Below are positions 38,001 through 52,100 of a DNA stretch of 64,000 bases, one piece after another (position 1 is the first letter of the stretch; each line of letters begins with the position of its first letter). The stretch is from Pegea sp. RAD2-039 (lineage: Eukaryota > Chordata > Thaliacea > Salpida > Salpidae). The position numbers were made by a program, and so were the translations under genes. The notes below the pieces were generated by a model. It saw only the letters and a list, made by a program, of their open reading frames with translations. It was not told the DNA's origin and made no database searches. Location of the stretch: positions 124,001 through 188,000 of the forward strand of contig JAQGEQ010000186.1 of the NCBI GenBank assembly GCA_034620365.1, given 5' to 3'.

Positions 38001-41000
38001 ATGTATACAGACATGGCTTCAGATAAAATTGTTGTTGATAAACAGAAAAATGAAAATAGTACAATGAAAAGTTTAAAGTTAGAAAACCTTTCATTAAAAG
38101 ATGAACTTATTCAAAAATCATCTAAAATTGAAAAAATGGAATTAGATATCAATGAACTTAAGGTTAGTAAATATTTTTATAGATTAATTTTTAACAATTA
38201 TTAAATTATAATTTCAAAAAAATAACTTTTTTAAGGTTATGAAGTCAATAATCTATTATAGTTTATAAATTCAGGACTTTTGGAACTGATTTTAATTTTG
38301 TTATTAAAATTCTTTTTGCATATTTGAAGAATTTAAAAAGTCTAAATAAATTTCTAAACAAAAATGTTATCTTTTATTTTAGGAAAATCTTTTTAAAATG
38401 ATGAAAGATGTTGAAAGATTGACTGATTTTATTTTTGTGAAATTTAATTCTTCAAAAATATCTCATAATGTAGTTGGTGTTGATGCTAAGACAAAAGCCT
38501 CAAAGTTTCAGAAATCTGAGTTTTCTGATCCCATTTCCAACCCTACTTCAAGTTTCCACAAATGTTCATTCATTATTTTAGTTAAAATACAACTAGAAAA
38601 TGAAGTTGTAACAATGCAAAAGAAAAAGTTTGTTTTATTTGAATATTTATTTTTAAACAACTAATTTGTTTTAAATATTTGTAATTTAATGACATTTGTT
38701 TAACTTTATTACAAACATATGTTTTAAATTCATAGAATTTTGCAAATATTTATCAAGTTAATTGTGTGACTAATTTGCATAATTGATCTTAAAAACATTT
38801 TATTTGGTTTTAAGCAAAGAACTTAATTAATTTTTAATTCCTTTAATTTGAACTTAATTTTTTAAATTGATTCTATTTATATTTACTGCTTTCATAAATA
38901 TAGTAATTGTTTATTTTGGTTTATATAAAGATCTGAAATTTTGGAATCACTTAAATTAGTTGAAAGTAACACACATTGCTATCAACAAAGACACAATTCG
39001 AAGTTTGATCGTACAAAGGTTAGTTTTTAGTCTTAAAATTGAATAAAATAAAAGTTATTAGATATTTCATTTAATAGAATAATTCTAATTCTAACAAAGC
39101 TTGAAGAAGTGTCTTAAAATAGAAAATAAATGCAGAATGTTGGCCGCCAAAAAGGCTTTGAACATAATGTTTTGCTGATGAGAAGAATTAGTGAAGAAGA
39201 AGAAGTTGAAGAAGAATCAGATAAAATATTAAATGTATGTTGTTATTAAATTAATCAAAAAAATCATAAATTGGAAATATTTTTAGGAACAATTTGAACA
39301 AATGCAATTATATCATCAAAATTTAATCAATTTGGAAAAATGTTTGAATCTTTTTGTAACAACTTTTGACAAATCTGTGAAAATGATGAACACAACAACT
39401 CATTCTCAACCTGAAACAGGTAAACAACAAAATACTCTTTCGAATTCTTTAAAATTTTTTGATGTTTTTATCAAACCGAAATTTATTTTACTTCTTTAAT
39501 AAAACTTTATCCTAAGATCTTATTAACATTTTCTATCAGATTATGAAATTCAGTTAGTAAGCTTCCTTTGTCATCTCGTTTTTTTGCTTTTGTCATCTTT
39601 TTTGACATCATTTGATCAAAACTTCGGTGTTTGCTTATTCTAATTTTGAAGATTGAAATATTTCCAGCTGTTTGTTCTGCTTCCATATCTCTAAATGCTA
39701 ATGAATCCTCAATTTCAGCCCGTTAGCTCTTCAATTACAAATTTATAAAGTAATAAACTGAGTTAATTGTAAAGTAAACAATTTAAAAGCAAATTTAATC
39801 TGAATATCAAAAATCAGATTAATTAGATCGTTATAATTAAAGTATAAGTAAATGATTGAATATTCAACAAACAAAAACCTCCATTAAGTATTTACTTTAC
39901 TCTTATTACTTAAATTTAATTACAAAATAGAGATTATTTCTTACTAAACCAACACAATTGAAATAAGTTGACAAAATTTTATCAAAAACTCAACATTTAA
40001 ACATCAGATTCAGGCTTATGCCAACAAAGCCGTGTTTACAACATCGGTTCGTTGGTTTTTGCTGATGTTTCGACTCAGACGGCCTTTTCTCAGTACAATG
40101 AAAGTGATTTGACTCCAGATTTAGTTCAAGATGATAATATGAATAATATTACACCTCCAGAAGCAGCAGAAAGTCTTTTGCACGGAGTCACTTTGTTATC
40201 ACGGTAAGGGAATTTCTTTTCGATTTTAAATCTTTTTTTTCTGTCTACAAAAGACAGATAGTATCTTGTTTTTTTTAAACTTATATTTCTGATTCGAAAA
40301 TATTATTTTTGTCAGAATAATTTCTGAATTGCCATTTTATGAGAATTTACGAAAATTTTTTTGTCATTTTAGTGTAACCCAAACCAAGGTTTCGAGCTTA
40401 TCTTCATCTAATCAATCACCAGAAACTCTAAAAGGTGTAAAAAACAACAAAAACAATTTTAACAACAACAATAATAACCTACAAAATGATGATAAAACAG
40501 ATGACGAAAACAAACGAAAAATAAATACAAAAAACAGCGTGACACCAAAAGACAATCATCGAAAAGATACAAATGAAACAATCAAGTCATCAACTGATGA
40601 CTACTGGAAGCTTCCATATGACGTCACACAAGTAAACTAGCAACACAAATCTCAGCTAGTCTTACAAATAATTTAAATTAATTTTTTTGATGTAAAAATG
40701 TATCTGAAACTGATTCAAATTCTTAAATATTAATTTTCAGATTAGTTGGGCTATTCCAAAACTGACGGATATGAATGAACGAAATGTATTAAGTATCTCT
40801 CTTCATTTTCTTAGCCAATCACAACACAGCTATCCATTTCTACTTCAATCACAAAGCAAATATGTATTAGTAGAATTGATATATGGATATGACTCCATAC
40901 TTCCTATATCTAAAAATATCGACTCCATTTTGGATTTAAGATGCTTTGAGCAATGGTGTTCTATTAGAGGACGTTCATTTGATTCTATTTACAACATCAG

Positions 41001-44000
41001 TGAGTTTAAATTTGATCTCATGAAGAAATTTGTTATTTAAAACCCTAAGTAGACCACAAAAACTTGATAAAAAGTCGAATTAGCACCTTGACTTGTGAAA
41101 ACTCCACGTCAACAGCAATGTGTTTTGTGATTAAAGTCATCTCATGTTTTCTAGTTTCATCTCAACACGAAGAAAGTGAAAAAAATGTTGAGTTAAACGT
41201 TCTTAATCTACTAAACGATGTTCGTTTATACGGGGAGTGTCTTCTCTACACTGCTATCATATCACAAAAAAAACTGTCTGGCCAACTCACTTCAAACACT
41301 CAATTATCGACTGCTTATTCAACTTGTGAAATTTTTGCTGATAAAACGGTGAATTCGTTGAATGAAATGATGTTACTGATGACTGAATCAAAAAATATCA
41401 AGTAAGTTGAAAGATTGAAGAAATTGTGGAATGTGATTTTGATGGTTTCTTGCAGAGTCTTGTGTGGTTTAGGAGCTGTTTATTGTGCGGCTCAAACTAT
41501 GATTATAAACAGCTGTGTACGACGTATCTTTCGTTCCTATTCTGATGTGTTAGCTGATATCAATTCAAATTATGATTATTCCATCTCTCAAAGTTTAATT
41601 CTCAAATTTCTCTCTCATTTCATTTCAAAAGATTTTAATTTTAAAGTAATTTTTTGTTGCTGGTTTCATCTTTTTCAAACTTAATTATTATTTGATGTAA
41701 AAAAAAAAGAAAAATTTTTGCAATTAAAGCAAATTGTGAAGTAAAGATTGACTTTCTCTTTAGTACCAACTTATAACAACTAGAGGTTTTATGGAAGCTG
41801 TCATCAGAGAATTGGATTCTGAATCCGAAAATACCCGCGAGGTAGAGATGTGTAAAAAGACTTCCTACAAACTAATCACATCACTTTCAAACCTCTAGTG
41901 CGCCTTATCACTAATTTGTGGACTTTGTTACGAATCTGATGATAAAGAACACAAGATATTCACCAGTAAAGACCTCATCAGCAGTCTGATATCATTTGTA
42001 CTGACGTGTCCTTCACAACATCTTCATTCATCCCTACTAGCTATCTTCTATCTCACAAATACTTCACAAATGAATAAAAATGAAGTCTGCCAAACTAAAG
42101 TAAATTCATTCCCATTTTTTTGCCAACATCTTTAATAAATTATGTAATTTTTCAGGGATTTCTGCAGTTTATCTTATCATTAATCAAATGTAGTAATCGA
42201 CCAATAGCTGAATTATCATGTGGCTTGTTTCTAAATATATCTTCAACAATTGCAACCAACAACAACTATCTTCAGGTGTGATTTTCATTTTCTTTAATTT
42301 TTATCTTGATGGTGACACAGAAACCCGGATGTTAACTGGTTTTTAAATTCAAATATTTATTGATTATTTTCATTATTTATGATTTACAAGTAATTTTTTT
42401 TATCATCTAAACTTCTTTAAGACACCAAAAATGATTTTAAGAAATTATTTTCTCTTCAAGTTGTATTCATAAAAGTTATTTTTGTAATTTTAATAAATTT
42501 TCGATAAAATATTTTCAAAAATCAACAAATATCTTCTCAAAAATCTTCTTTTTGTTTTATAAGATATTTTATTCAAATATTAGTCTAAAATTTTCTCGAT
42601 TGTCACTTATTCTTCAAATATTTGTTTTTTGGTCTACTAATTTGACGGATTCGATGTTTTAGTTGATTTAGTGTTTAAAGAAAAATCCTTTTTTTTCTAA
42701 AAGACATTTTTATCTTTTTATATTTGATCATTTTGAGCAACTCTTGACGCTATTAAGCAAATATTTTCTCGTCTTCTTCAACATCTATCTCAATTTCTTC
42801 TACAGATTTTACATTCAAGTAATTATCTGGAGATTCTAGTAGAGCATCTCAACAGTCGAAGTTTGAATCTCATCACTTCATCATCTTGTATTCTCTACAA
42901 TCTAGCTTCAAAGTAAACAAACTCAGGATCATCTTCACATCTTCAAAGACACATTTATTCCTCTAGGAATGAAATCATTCACCAAAAACTTCAATCTCTT
43001 GACATCAGCGAACGTTTAAGGAAGCTTTCTACATCTAGGAACAAATCTGTAGCTCTTTACAGCTTACAATTACTCCAACATCTCAACGAGAAGTCCATCT
43101 CCTCATCTTCATCTTCAATTCACAAATACATGAAACTAAAAAAGGTTCATATCCTCTCATCTTCATCCTAATCTTTCTAAACCTCTCGTAGGAGCCGTCA
43201 TCACTTTATCACAACAATTCTCGTTTCTCATTGGCTCAAGTACTCGCAGAGGGAGTCAAACGAACTCCTAAGATCAGATCTTCATCTCAATTTCTTCCAT
43301 TTTCCCCCAAAAAAGATAAAATTGGGGCAAAAACCTCCCCGTCATCAACCAATCAGCGTCATATGCCCAACGGGCTTCTCCAGAAGCTTAGAAACGCGAA
43401 CATCGATACCTACAGTGGTCAAGATGACGTAGTGGACTACAGTTTGAAGTTTTCGGACACTGCGGACCGCACCAAACTGCTTTCTAGCCAACCAGGACCA
43501 TCTGTAAACCCTTCATGGTTTAAACCTCCTTCAAATGTGGTCCGGTCGTCCAAAGAAAGGACAGTAGAGCAACGTCTGTTGTATGTTGAAGAGAATTTCC
43601 ATCCCAAGGACATGCCCACTGACTTTGGGGCCATTTACAACGATGAGGTGGTCTGTGAGCTCCCTTCTGGTCTTCCTGACCCATACCAAGAACCACCATC
43701 CTCACAGAAGAAACCATGGACAGTGTCCACGTCATCACAAGTCCAGTACCAGGACAGGGTCCCGGAGAAGCCAGATTCAGGGGCCATTACCCCAGCCTCA
43801 CACTACAACTGCAGGTTACCATCTGTGGGCCGACGCAGTGGGACAAGGACACCTATGTACCAAGAGACACCGCTAGTGTTTAGCAGATCGAGTCCAGTGT
43901 CCTCACTGTTGTCCATGGAGGACGGGACCGGGTTTCAAAGTGACTTCACAAGTAACCCAATCTCGAACAATTCCAGTGGACAAGTCAGTCCAAGTGACTT

Positions 44001-47000
44001 GCCGGACAGTCCATTTGAAACTATGCCACCAAGCAGGACCAAGACCCCAACTCATAAACATCGAGGGTTCACGATCGATTCAAAACCGCGGCAAATAGAA
44101 GCGGGTGCAAAAGATGAGTTGAAACATCACCATGACGACGACGAAGCTTCCTTAGCAACGTCACTAAGTGCTATCACTATTGACGACGACGCTAAAATCA
44201 AACAAGTGTTTGAGTTGCAACGAAAAACCTCGCCGAAGAAAGTGTTGTCAAGGCAACCACGTGTTGGTTACGTGACGTCACTACCCACGTGTGATGAACT
44301 ACATAAGTTTGATTGTGAAGGAAGCTTCTCGCCTATGGGTGCGTTAAGCGAGATTAGTGCGCTTTCTGTTGCTGCTGGTTACCAATTCGTCGATGGTTGT
44401 ATCGTGCGCGCTGTGACGTCATCAGCGGAAGTGAAAGCTAGTGGGGATCAGGAACAGGAAGTGGAAGAGGTGGGAGCGGAAGTAGATGATAGTGACTCGT
44501 TGTCTTTCTTCTCGACTTCTGATGAAGATGACGCTTTGCTGAAAAGAGCTATTAGCCAGGGAATTCCCCCCAAATCGTAAGTAGATGGTTGTTGATGGTT
44601 GGTTGTTGATGTTGGTTGTTGATGATTGGTTGTTGATGGTTGTTGTTGATGGTTGGTTGTTGATGGTTGGTTGTTGATGGTTGGTTGTTGATGGTTGGTT
44701 GTTGATGGGTTGTTGATGGTTGTTGATGGTTGGTTGTTGATGGTTGGTTGTTGATGGTTGGTTGTTGATGGTTGGTTGTTGATGGTTGGTTGTTGATGGT
44801 TGTTGTTGATTTGTTGTTGATGGTTGGTTGATATTAGGTTGGTTGTTGATGGTTGATAGTTGGTTGTTGATAGGTTGGTTGTTGATGGTTGGTTGTTGAT
44901 GGTTGGTTGTTGATGGTTGGTTGTTGTTGTTGATGGTTGGTTGTTGATGGTTGGTTGTTGATGGTTGTTGTTGATGGTTGTTGTTGTAGTTGGTTGTTGA
45001 TAGTTGGTTGTTGATGGTTGGTTGTTGATGGTTGGTTGTTGATGGTTGGTATGGTTGGTTGTTGATGGTTGGTTGTTGATGGTTGGTTGTTGATGGTTGG
45101 TTGTTGATGGTTGGTTGTTGATAGTTGGTTGTTGATGTTGGTTGTTGATAGTTGGTTGTTGATATGATAGTTAATTTTTTGATTTTTTTCAGCTCCAAAT
45201 CATCTTCAAAATCTTCAAAAACTTTTTCCAAACTTCAACCTCCAGGATCAAGAGCAGGATCATCATCAGTTGCATCCTCATCAACAGGATCAGGAGGAGC
45301 CGGAACCTCCGGAGCAGAATCAATTGAAATTTCATCTGAATCAAAATCATCAAAAATAAAAAGTTTAGATAAATCCACATCAACAAACCCAAATACACCA
45401 GTTAGTCCGGAACCACCTAAAACCAACAATCAACCATCAGCGACCAGACCACCTCAAAGTGGTCGTACCATCATCGACTACATGGACAGTATCATGGGAA
45501 GGTCAGTGGACAACCGACTGGTCAAAGAAAAAACAGAACATCTTGAACCAACATATAGTGTAAAAGTTGCTCTTCAAAAGGGGAAAAAACACAATGTGAC
45601 GTCAGAAACGCGAGCAAATGATGTGATAGAGGATAATGGGACAGTACCACAGATGTATGCGGTCGAGGACACGCCACAGGAGCTGTCCAGGTCAACATCG
45701 CTCAGTACTTTGACAATCGAATCTGAAAAATATGAAATGTCATTTCTGAAGTCGTTTATACTTCAACGTCACGCTTCAATGCCTATCAACACGGAAGTGA
45801 CGTCATCAGTCGCTCCCGATGTCACTGTGACGTCAACACAGACTACAAATGAAGATGAAATGAAACCGGAAGTGAACGAGACGCTCGCGAGTAATGACGT
45901 CATCAAAGAATCGATAAAAGATGAAACTGATCAAGATACTCCTTGTGATCCGATAAAACGTCCCTGTGATCTTCCGGATGTTGGTGATGGAGGTGCAGGA
46001 GTGAAGTTTGTCAATGATCGTTTGTTCAGCTTCCAGGTTTGTGTCTTCCTCATCCTCATCTTTTGTTATCTTCATCTTATTGAAGGTTGAAGATACTCCG
46101 ATGAGATTCAGTGATAACAGCTCCCTAAGCTCTTTAGACATCGATGATAATGTCTCACTTGCTCTTCTTCAAGATTGCATCTCATCTGCTATGCCTGTTG
46201 CAAAAGTTGATCCCACAATACCCCCTTCTCCGGTCACTATTTATTTATTACAATAAATGCGAAGGAGGGTGCCTGAAGAGAGCACCTCTCGCTAACACAC
46301 ATTCTCACAAATAATATTTATTAAGTTAGAAATATAGAAAGTAAAAGATGTAACACATGACATTTCAGTAGTCCTCAAAGCATATAACAGTGAACAATTA
46401 CATCAAATTATAATGATATAAAAAAGTGAAAAAGAATCACTTGTGGCAATATTATGTTCTACTCTTTAACTTTTTTGTAAATATATTTTCTTTCATCTAC
46501 AGAATGTTCTTCTAACATCCAGCAATCAACCAACAGAAGATCTAACCCCAACCAACAAACAACAACAAACACCAACAAGCAAACAACCACCCACAGATGA
46601 ATCCCCAACAAACAATCGACATTATCAACAACTCCCAACAAACCTCATCAATCCAACCACCTCCAAGCATATAGATGATGATGTCTTTGAGATGAGTTCA
46701 GATAAATCGGAAGAATTAGCTCTTGGAGGTTGTGCGCAGACTTTAATGCGCAAACAACATAAAAAACAGCTTCAAAGACAAGCACCAAACAACAACAAAT
46801 TACCTCGAAGTATACAAGAACGTCGTAAGAACAGCAAATTAGGTAAATCTCACTACACAAGTAAAGAATTCAGCGCGTCTTCTGCATCTTCGAACAATAC
46901 TCACTGCGTTGTAAGACCCAGTGACACTGTACCTTGTAAAAGATGCGCAGCAGCGGCCGCTAGTGGTCGCTACGCAGCAGCTTCAACAGGTCATTTAACA

Positions 47001-47957
47001 GATGTAGTTACGATGAAGACACCAAAAAGACGTCGTCGAAAGACTACAGCATCATCAACACAAAACTCATCTTTCTATTTACCTTCAAAATATCAATGGT
47101 CACATTCATCATATCAGGATGGTCGTAAATATCGACATCGACACCAACCTTCGTTTCATCACCACTCAGCATGTCAATCAGGAGGGATGGTCAAGTTGTT
47201 TCCACCTGTTGATCGGAATGGTTCCATGTTATCCGCTGATCCAATACATAGAGATGAAGATGATGTTATGAGAGGTCAACAACATCACCCGTTACATCAT
47301 CCAGCATATAAGCCTTGTCCTAAGCTACTAGCACCTCGTAAACCTGTCCTAAAGTCCTCCGCATCTGCTTCAACTTTATCTGAAAAGAAACTAGAAAATG
47401 AAGTTACAAAAGAGAAGAAGAAGAAGAAGAGAGATCAATCTGGGAGCAACACAGGAAAGACTATTTGGAAAGGACTCAAAAAATTGCTTTCAAACCACGA
47501 CGACACAAAACGAGGTGCTAACAAAACCCCTTCTTGTGATCGCGTCATCGAGAAGAAAGCTTCAAATAAAGCAGTGACGTCACATAAGGAAGATGAATCG
47601 AGCTTATCGTTGAGTAGCAGCGATGAGTCGAGTCCTGTTTCTCCTCCAGTAGTTGATCCCTTCAACGGAGCAGCTGTTGAATCAACCTCCAATAATCCTC
47701 CTTACGACTCCTCATCGTCTTTATCGCGAAGTCCTACATCTTCACGTCCCGGATGCTCCTATTCGATCCAGAAAGATACATCTGCATCACTGTCATCCGA
47801 TGGGAAATCGTCACAGAAAAGTCCAAATAGAGTCTTAGAGAAGAAGTTGAGTTCACTCAGCGACCACGTGACCACCTCTAGTGCAAGTGGTCAGACTAAT
47901 AAAACCGGGAAAAGTTCACTTTCAAACTTTCCTCTTTCGAGCAAATCGAATAATTGA
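38001..47957 (+). CDS. APC: Adenomatous polyposis coli (APC), Wnt destruction-complex scaffold
   Basis: Multi-exon gene. Exons I can support are 38001-38162, 38383-~38630 (internal splicing unclear), 38931-39018, 39136-39234, 39287-39419, 40014-40203, 40373-40631, 40741-40999, 41155-41401, 41456-41645, 41764-41841, 41899-42099, 42156-42275, 42806-42912, 42967-43144, 43192-44576, 45193-46036, 46086-46232 and 46503-47957. The N-terminus is a dimerising coiled coil. Armadillo-type repeats run from about 40741 to 43144 (CALSLICGLCYES, ILYNLAS). A 15-aa beta-catenin repeat (VVDYSLKFSDT) lies near 43430. Four 20-aa repeats lie near 43850 (YQETPLVFSRSSPVSSL), 44290, 45655 (YAVEDTPQELSRSTSLSTL) and 46086 (VEDTPMRFSDNSSLSSL). 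Axin-binding SAMP motifs are at 43987 (SPSDLPDSPFETMPPSR) and near 46170 (LLQDCISSAMP). APC scaffolds axin, GSK3 and beta-catenin for beta-catenin degradation. The C-terminal third is Ser-rich and basic, with no clear SxIP EB1 motif or PDZ-binding end. The start codon is tentative. Confidence 0.93.
44581..45175. repeat. 14-bp intronic minisatellite in APC
   Basis: Array based on GGTTGGTTGTTGAT (14 bp), with frequent loss of one GGTT or GTT, in the 616-bp intron 44577-45192. On the minus strand it is open in one frame and produces an Asn/Gln/Thr-rich pseudo-ORF (44422-45231), which is not a gene. Confidence 0.95.
46236..46460 (-). mobile_element. LINE 3' end, 5'-truncated copy 1, inside an APC intron
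   Basis: Sequence from the TATTTATTTATTACAATAAATG end through GAAGAGAGCACCTCTCGC and AACACACATTCTC to GGCAATATTAT matches the copies at 59.1 kb (inverted) and 63.2 kb (same orientation). It occupies most of APC intron 46233-46502 and begins within a few bases of the donor CCG|GTCACT. Element-strand orientation is opposite to APC. Truncated just before the end of the reverse-transcriptase ORF. Confidence 0.88.
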
Positions 47958-49175
47958 TTTCTTTTCTGCTGTGAAAGCAAATTGTTGTTTGTAAATTGAA
48001 GAAAATGTTGAATAAAAACATCATCAAAAGATTAAGAGGAATTTTGTTGAAGTTGAGATTAGTGTGATTAAAGTGATCTCAACTAGCTTCAACCCCTTCT
48101 TTAGACAGCTGTTTAAAGTTAATTACTAAAATTATTTAATTATTCAATTACTAAATTGTCTCAGATGGTTTCAATTTGGTGTAGATGTTGATAGTGGATT
48201 TAAAAGTGAAAATTCAACTGATTAAATTAATTTTACAATTCTAACCAGAAAAAAGTTGGATTACAAAACAGTTTTAAAGATTAATTATTTTGATTCAAAC
48301 CTTTGTGCGGTCAGCTTGCATTTTTCATTTTCAAGAAATAGTTTGTAAAGTAACACTAAAATATCTGTCTAAGGTTTACGAATTATTTTCCAATTATCAT
48401 TAAAAAAAGAGTAACAACAAAATGGAGACTTATTAAAACTTCTTTAAGATAAGTTCTGTTGTAGTTTGAGGAGTTTTGTAGGTGAAATTAATTGGGTTTA
48501 AATCGAATTTTTTGATCTACACGAAATTCAAACCAGCATCTTTGGTTTTACAGTTTTTTTTTCTTGCTAAACAGACCAATTACAACTTTTATTAAATCAA
48601 TAAAAGTAATTCAAATACAAAAAACGAAACTTTAAAATCTCCAAATTTTTGATTTCTAAATTTGTGGAAGTTTTTAAATACAAACTGTTTTAATTCGAGA
48701 TCAGATTAAACGAAAATATTAAAGATAAGATTTTTAAAATCATCGATGAACTCGTTAAGTTCAAGAGATTGTTTCAATCAAAACATATCACAAAATACTT
48801 CCTCTTTATTTCAACAAACAAACATACTTTGAAACTGATCATTTAGGTATAGAGGAAGCTTTTAAAGACTGATAAATGTTTTTTAAAATCAATTTTAAAC
48901 CCTTTATGCAATAAGATTGCTCTTAAAATCAAAACAAAGATAAACAAAATAAAGATGTTTACTTGCTAGATTCATTTAATGACTAGTTCATGAAAACACT
49001 TTTTGATTAAAGGTTATATAAGCTCAGATAATACCGAAGTCTTTTAAATAAGAAGTTGTGCTGATCAAAACTTAATCTGTGAATTTTTGAAAAAAAATGT
49101 TGAAAGTATTTTTATGTTAGTATCAAATTTATCTAATCTATTTTCTGATACTTTTTTAATCAATTTTTTTTTCAG
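47958..49175. other. Intergenic: APC 3' flank and astacin 5' region
   Basis: AATAAA at 48011-48016 is the likely APC poly(A) signal. The rest is AT-rich. The first exon of the astacin gene (start codon and beginning of the signal peptide) should be here or further left, but I cannot place it. Confidence 0.55.
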
Positions 49176-52100
49176 TTTATGTTTTTGTTTTGCTTCTTTT
49201 ACAAAAGGTAAGAAGTAATGGGTCTCATTGGTGTTCCAAAAGAGATAAGAAGAAAAATTACACTCCTATTGAAGAAGATGACTGTTTGAGTGTCGGTAAA
49301 ACTCTTAAACTTTTGTTAGGTTTTGTGCAAGTAACTTTCTACAATTTACAAGATTTATTTGAGGGCGACATTCTTTTAAGTGAAGCACAAAATACAATTT
49401 TGAACAATAACACCAAGAAAGAACATACAATTATAAAAAGGTTTGCTTCAAAAACCGTGCGATTATGGGACAATATACTAGTTGATGGAAAATATCATGT
49501 ACCTTATGTCTTCAGAAGAGACCTACGTAAGATTAAATACAACTTCATTTGCGTTAATAATTTGATATTATATATATAGATATCATATATTTATATATAA
49601 TATATATATTTATATAGATTTTAATTTTGACTTTTTATATGCAGGTCGGGTATTAGATTTTTAATTCTACTTGATAATAACTTTCTAAAAACTTTGTTAA
49701 ATTGTAAAAACTTCTCAGCTAATAAGACAATAAAAATCTTACGTTTGGTTGTAAATTGTGATATATTATTAAAGTATTCTACAGAATTCTACAAACGTAT
49801 TAAATATGCTGCCTTATACATCTACAAAACCAATAGTTTTATGTTCCACAGCGCAAACAGCAATCAAACCCATTCGAGAAGCTATTAAGTTCTTTGAAGA
49901 GAATACTTGTATAAAAGTTCGGCCGAGAACCGATGAAAAACAATATTTGAAATTCTTCCCTGGCAGAGGCTGCTTTACATATATCGGCAGAACACTACCT
50001 TACGCCCAGGAGGTACGTATCTAAGTTACTTGCTACAAAATGTTGATAGCATCACCGTAGGTGTCACTTGATAGACACTGTAGGTGGAGTGGGGCTGTAT
50101 TACATGAGTTCATGCATGCGTTTGGGTTCTGGCATGAACAAAGCAGACCAGATAGAGATGATTATGTAATTGTCAAAATGGAAAATATAAAAGATGGTAA
50201 GCTTTACTTTTTTGCTTGCTTGAAAGTATAATAAAAAGCAGATTGTAAACTTTTCATTATTTGCTTCTTATATTTTGTTATATTTTCATTTCTATTATAT
50301 TTATATTTTATTCATTATAAACTTCTTGTATATTATATATATATATTATATAAGCTTCTTATATTTTGTTATAATAATATTATATATAAATATATAGTGG
50401 GAAGTATATATAGAAGTTAGAAAGGTAGATAGAAAACTAACATGACTTCTGCGAAAACCTTTGTGTTTGAAATAGCCGTTTGAAAACTAAACTTTGATTT
50501 TTATCAGCCATTTTGGTTTAAGCCTTAAATAGAGTAGAATAAAACTTACTTCAGTCGATTTAGCATCTTAACATATAAGTCTTTAAAAAGCAACGCTACC
50601 ACAAATCTTGTGCTTAGTAGTAAAAGATGCTCATAGAACTACTTAGATATTTAAAACATATCTCTGTTTGACTAGTTTGTTTTTAATCGAAAAATAAATA
50701 AAACTTTTCCAGGTAATTTTTAAATGGTGAATTTTTTTCGTTGAATTATAAGTCAGTTTCTAAAAAAATGTTTTTTCTTTTGTAGATAAAAAGAAACAGT
50801 TCGAAAAGCGTGATGTATTAGAAGGAGAGTATTTCGGTACACCTTATGATATAAATTCATTGATGCATTATACTACTTATGCATTCAGCAAGAATAACAA
50901 ACCAACAATTACTGGAACCAAAGGCGAAATAATCGAAGCAGTAACTAAACATTAATCAGCTAACATTTTATAGAACCAATTTCAGACTGTAACTTCAGCA
51001 AATATTTTCAGAAAGCATCTCTCTCTGAAACTGATCTTTATGAACTAAATAGACTGTATGGATGTTACAACTTATTAAGTAATTTTGAAACAATAACTTT
51101 TGTTGTTTTGAAATTTCCTTACAATTCTAGGTACTTGTCAAACACTACCAACTGTAATTGGAAAAGGAAAAATAAAAAGCAGCAAACCAAATGTAACTCA
51201 TGGGGAATCTGTTACAGTAGAATGTGACCCTGGTTATCAACCACAAGGACCTACCACGTCCACTTGTAATGGAATAACTTTTACACAAACCACTTTCACA
51301 TGCAAAAAAGGTTCTGTAATGTTTAATATCTTTCTCATAAAGTGATTCATAAAATAGTAAACCTCAATAAGTATAGATGAATCCACAGACACTACGTGAG
51401 CCACTGTATAAGTTCAATATAAAAATTAGGCTTGATAAGATCTTATTCTCCAAATAGATCTTCTTCTTTCTTTTAAAGTTGTTTAGTTTTCATCAGAGAT
51501 TATTATAACGGCTGTGTGTATACTTTTAGATTAAACTTTTTTAGATATTAACTTTTCTATGAACTGAAATTGAAATTTTAGAAATAAATTTCAAATAAAT
51601 CAAACTCTATTTGTGTTATAGCTGCCTGTACACCTCCATCTGTTATAGGAGAAGGAACGATTACAATTAAGAAAAACAGCTATATGACAGGAGAAATAGT
51701 TGATCTGAAATGTTCGGTTGGTTCCATACCCAGAGGACCACTAAAATCAACCTGTACTGGCAATAAATTTTCACCACCTACTTTAGTGTGTCAAAAAGGT
51801 GATTTTGGATATATTAGTCTATGAATATACTTACAATAGATTTTAAAGTATAGTAGAAATGATATTTTAATGAAGTTCATATTTGAAATGTTTTTAAATA
51901 GGTACAGAATGTAAAGATCTTGACCCAAGATGTCAACAATATGTCCTTAAAGATTATTGTAAAAAGAATCGTGTTGAATTCATGCAAGAAAAATGTCCTT
52001 CTAGTTGTGGATATTGTGCTTCAAATGGTTTTTTATTTATTTCATTTTGTAGATATTCAAATCTAAAATAAATTTTTACCTTGAATTTATTAACTAAGCA

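Noticed and set aside
43437..43876. ORFs on the minus strand and in another plus frame within the large APC exon
   Set aside because: The APC frame contains beta-catenin and axin-binding motifs; these are overlapping shadows.
44422..45231. 269-codon minus-strand ORF rich in Asn, Gln and Thr
   Set aside because: It is the antisense of the APC intronic 14-bp minisatellite plus flanking APC exon sequence; no start, splice or family evidence.
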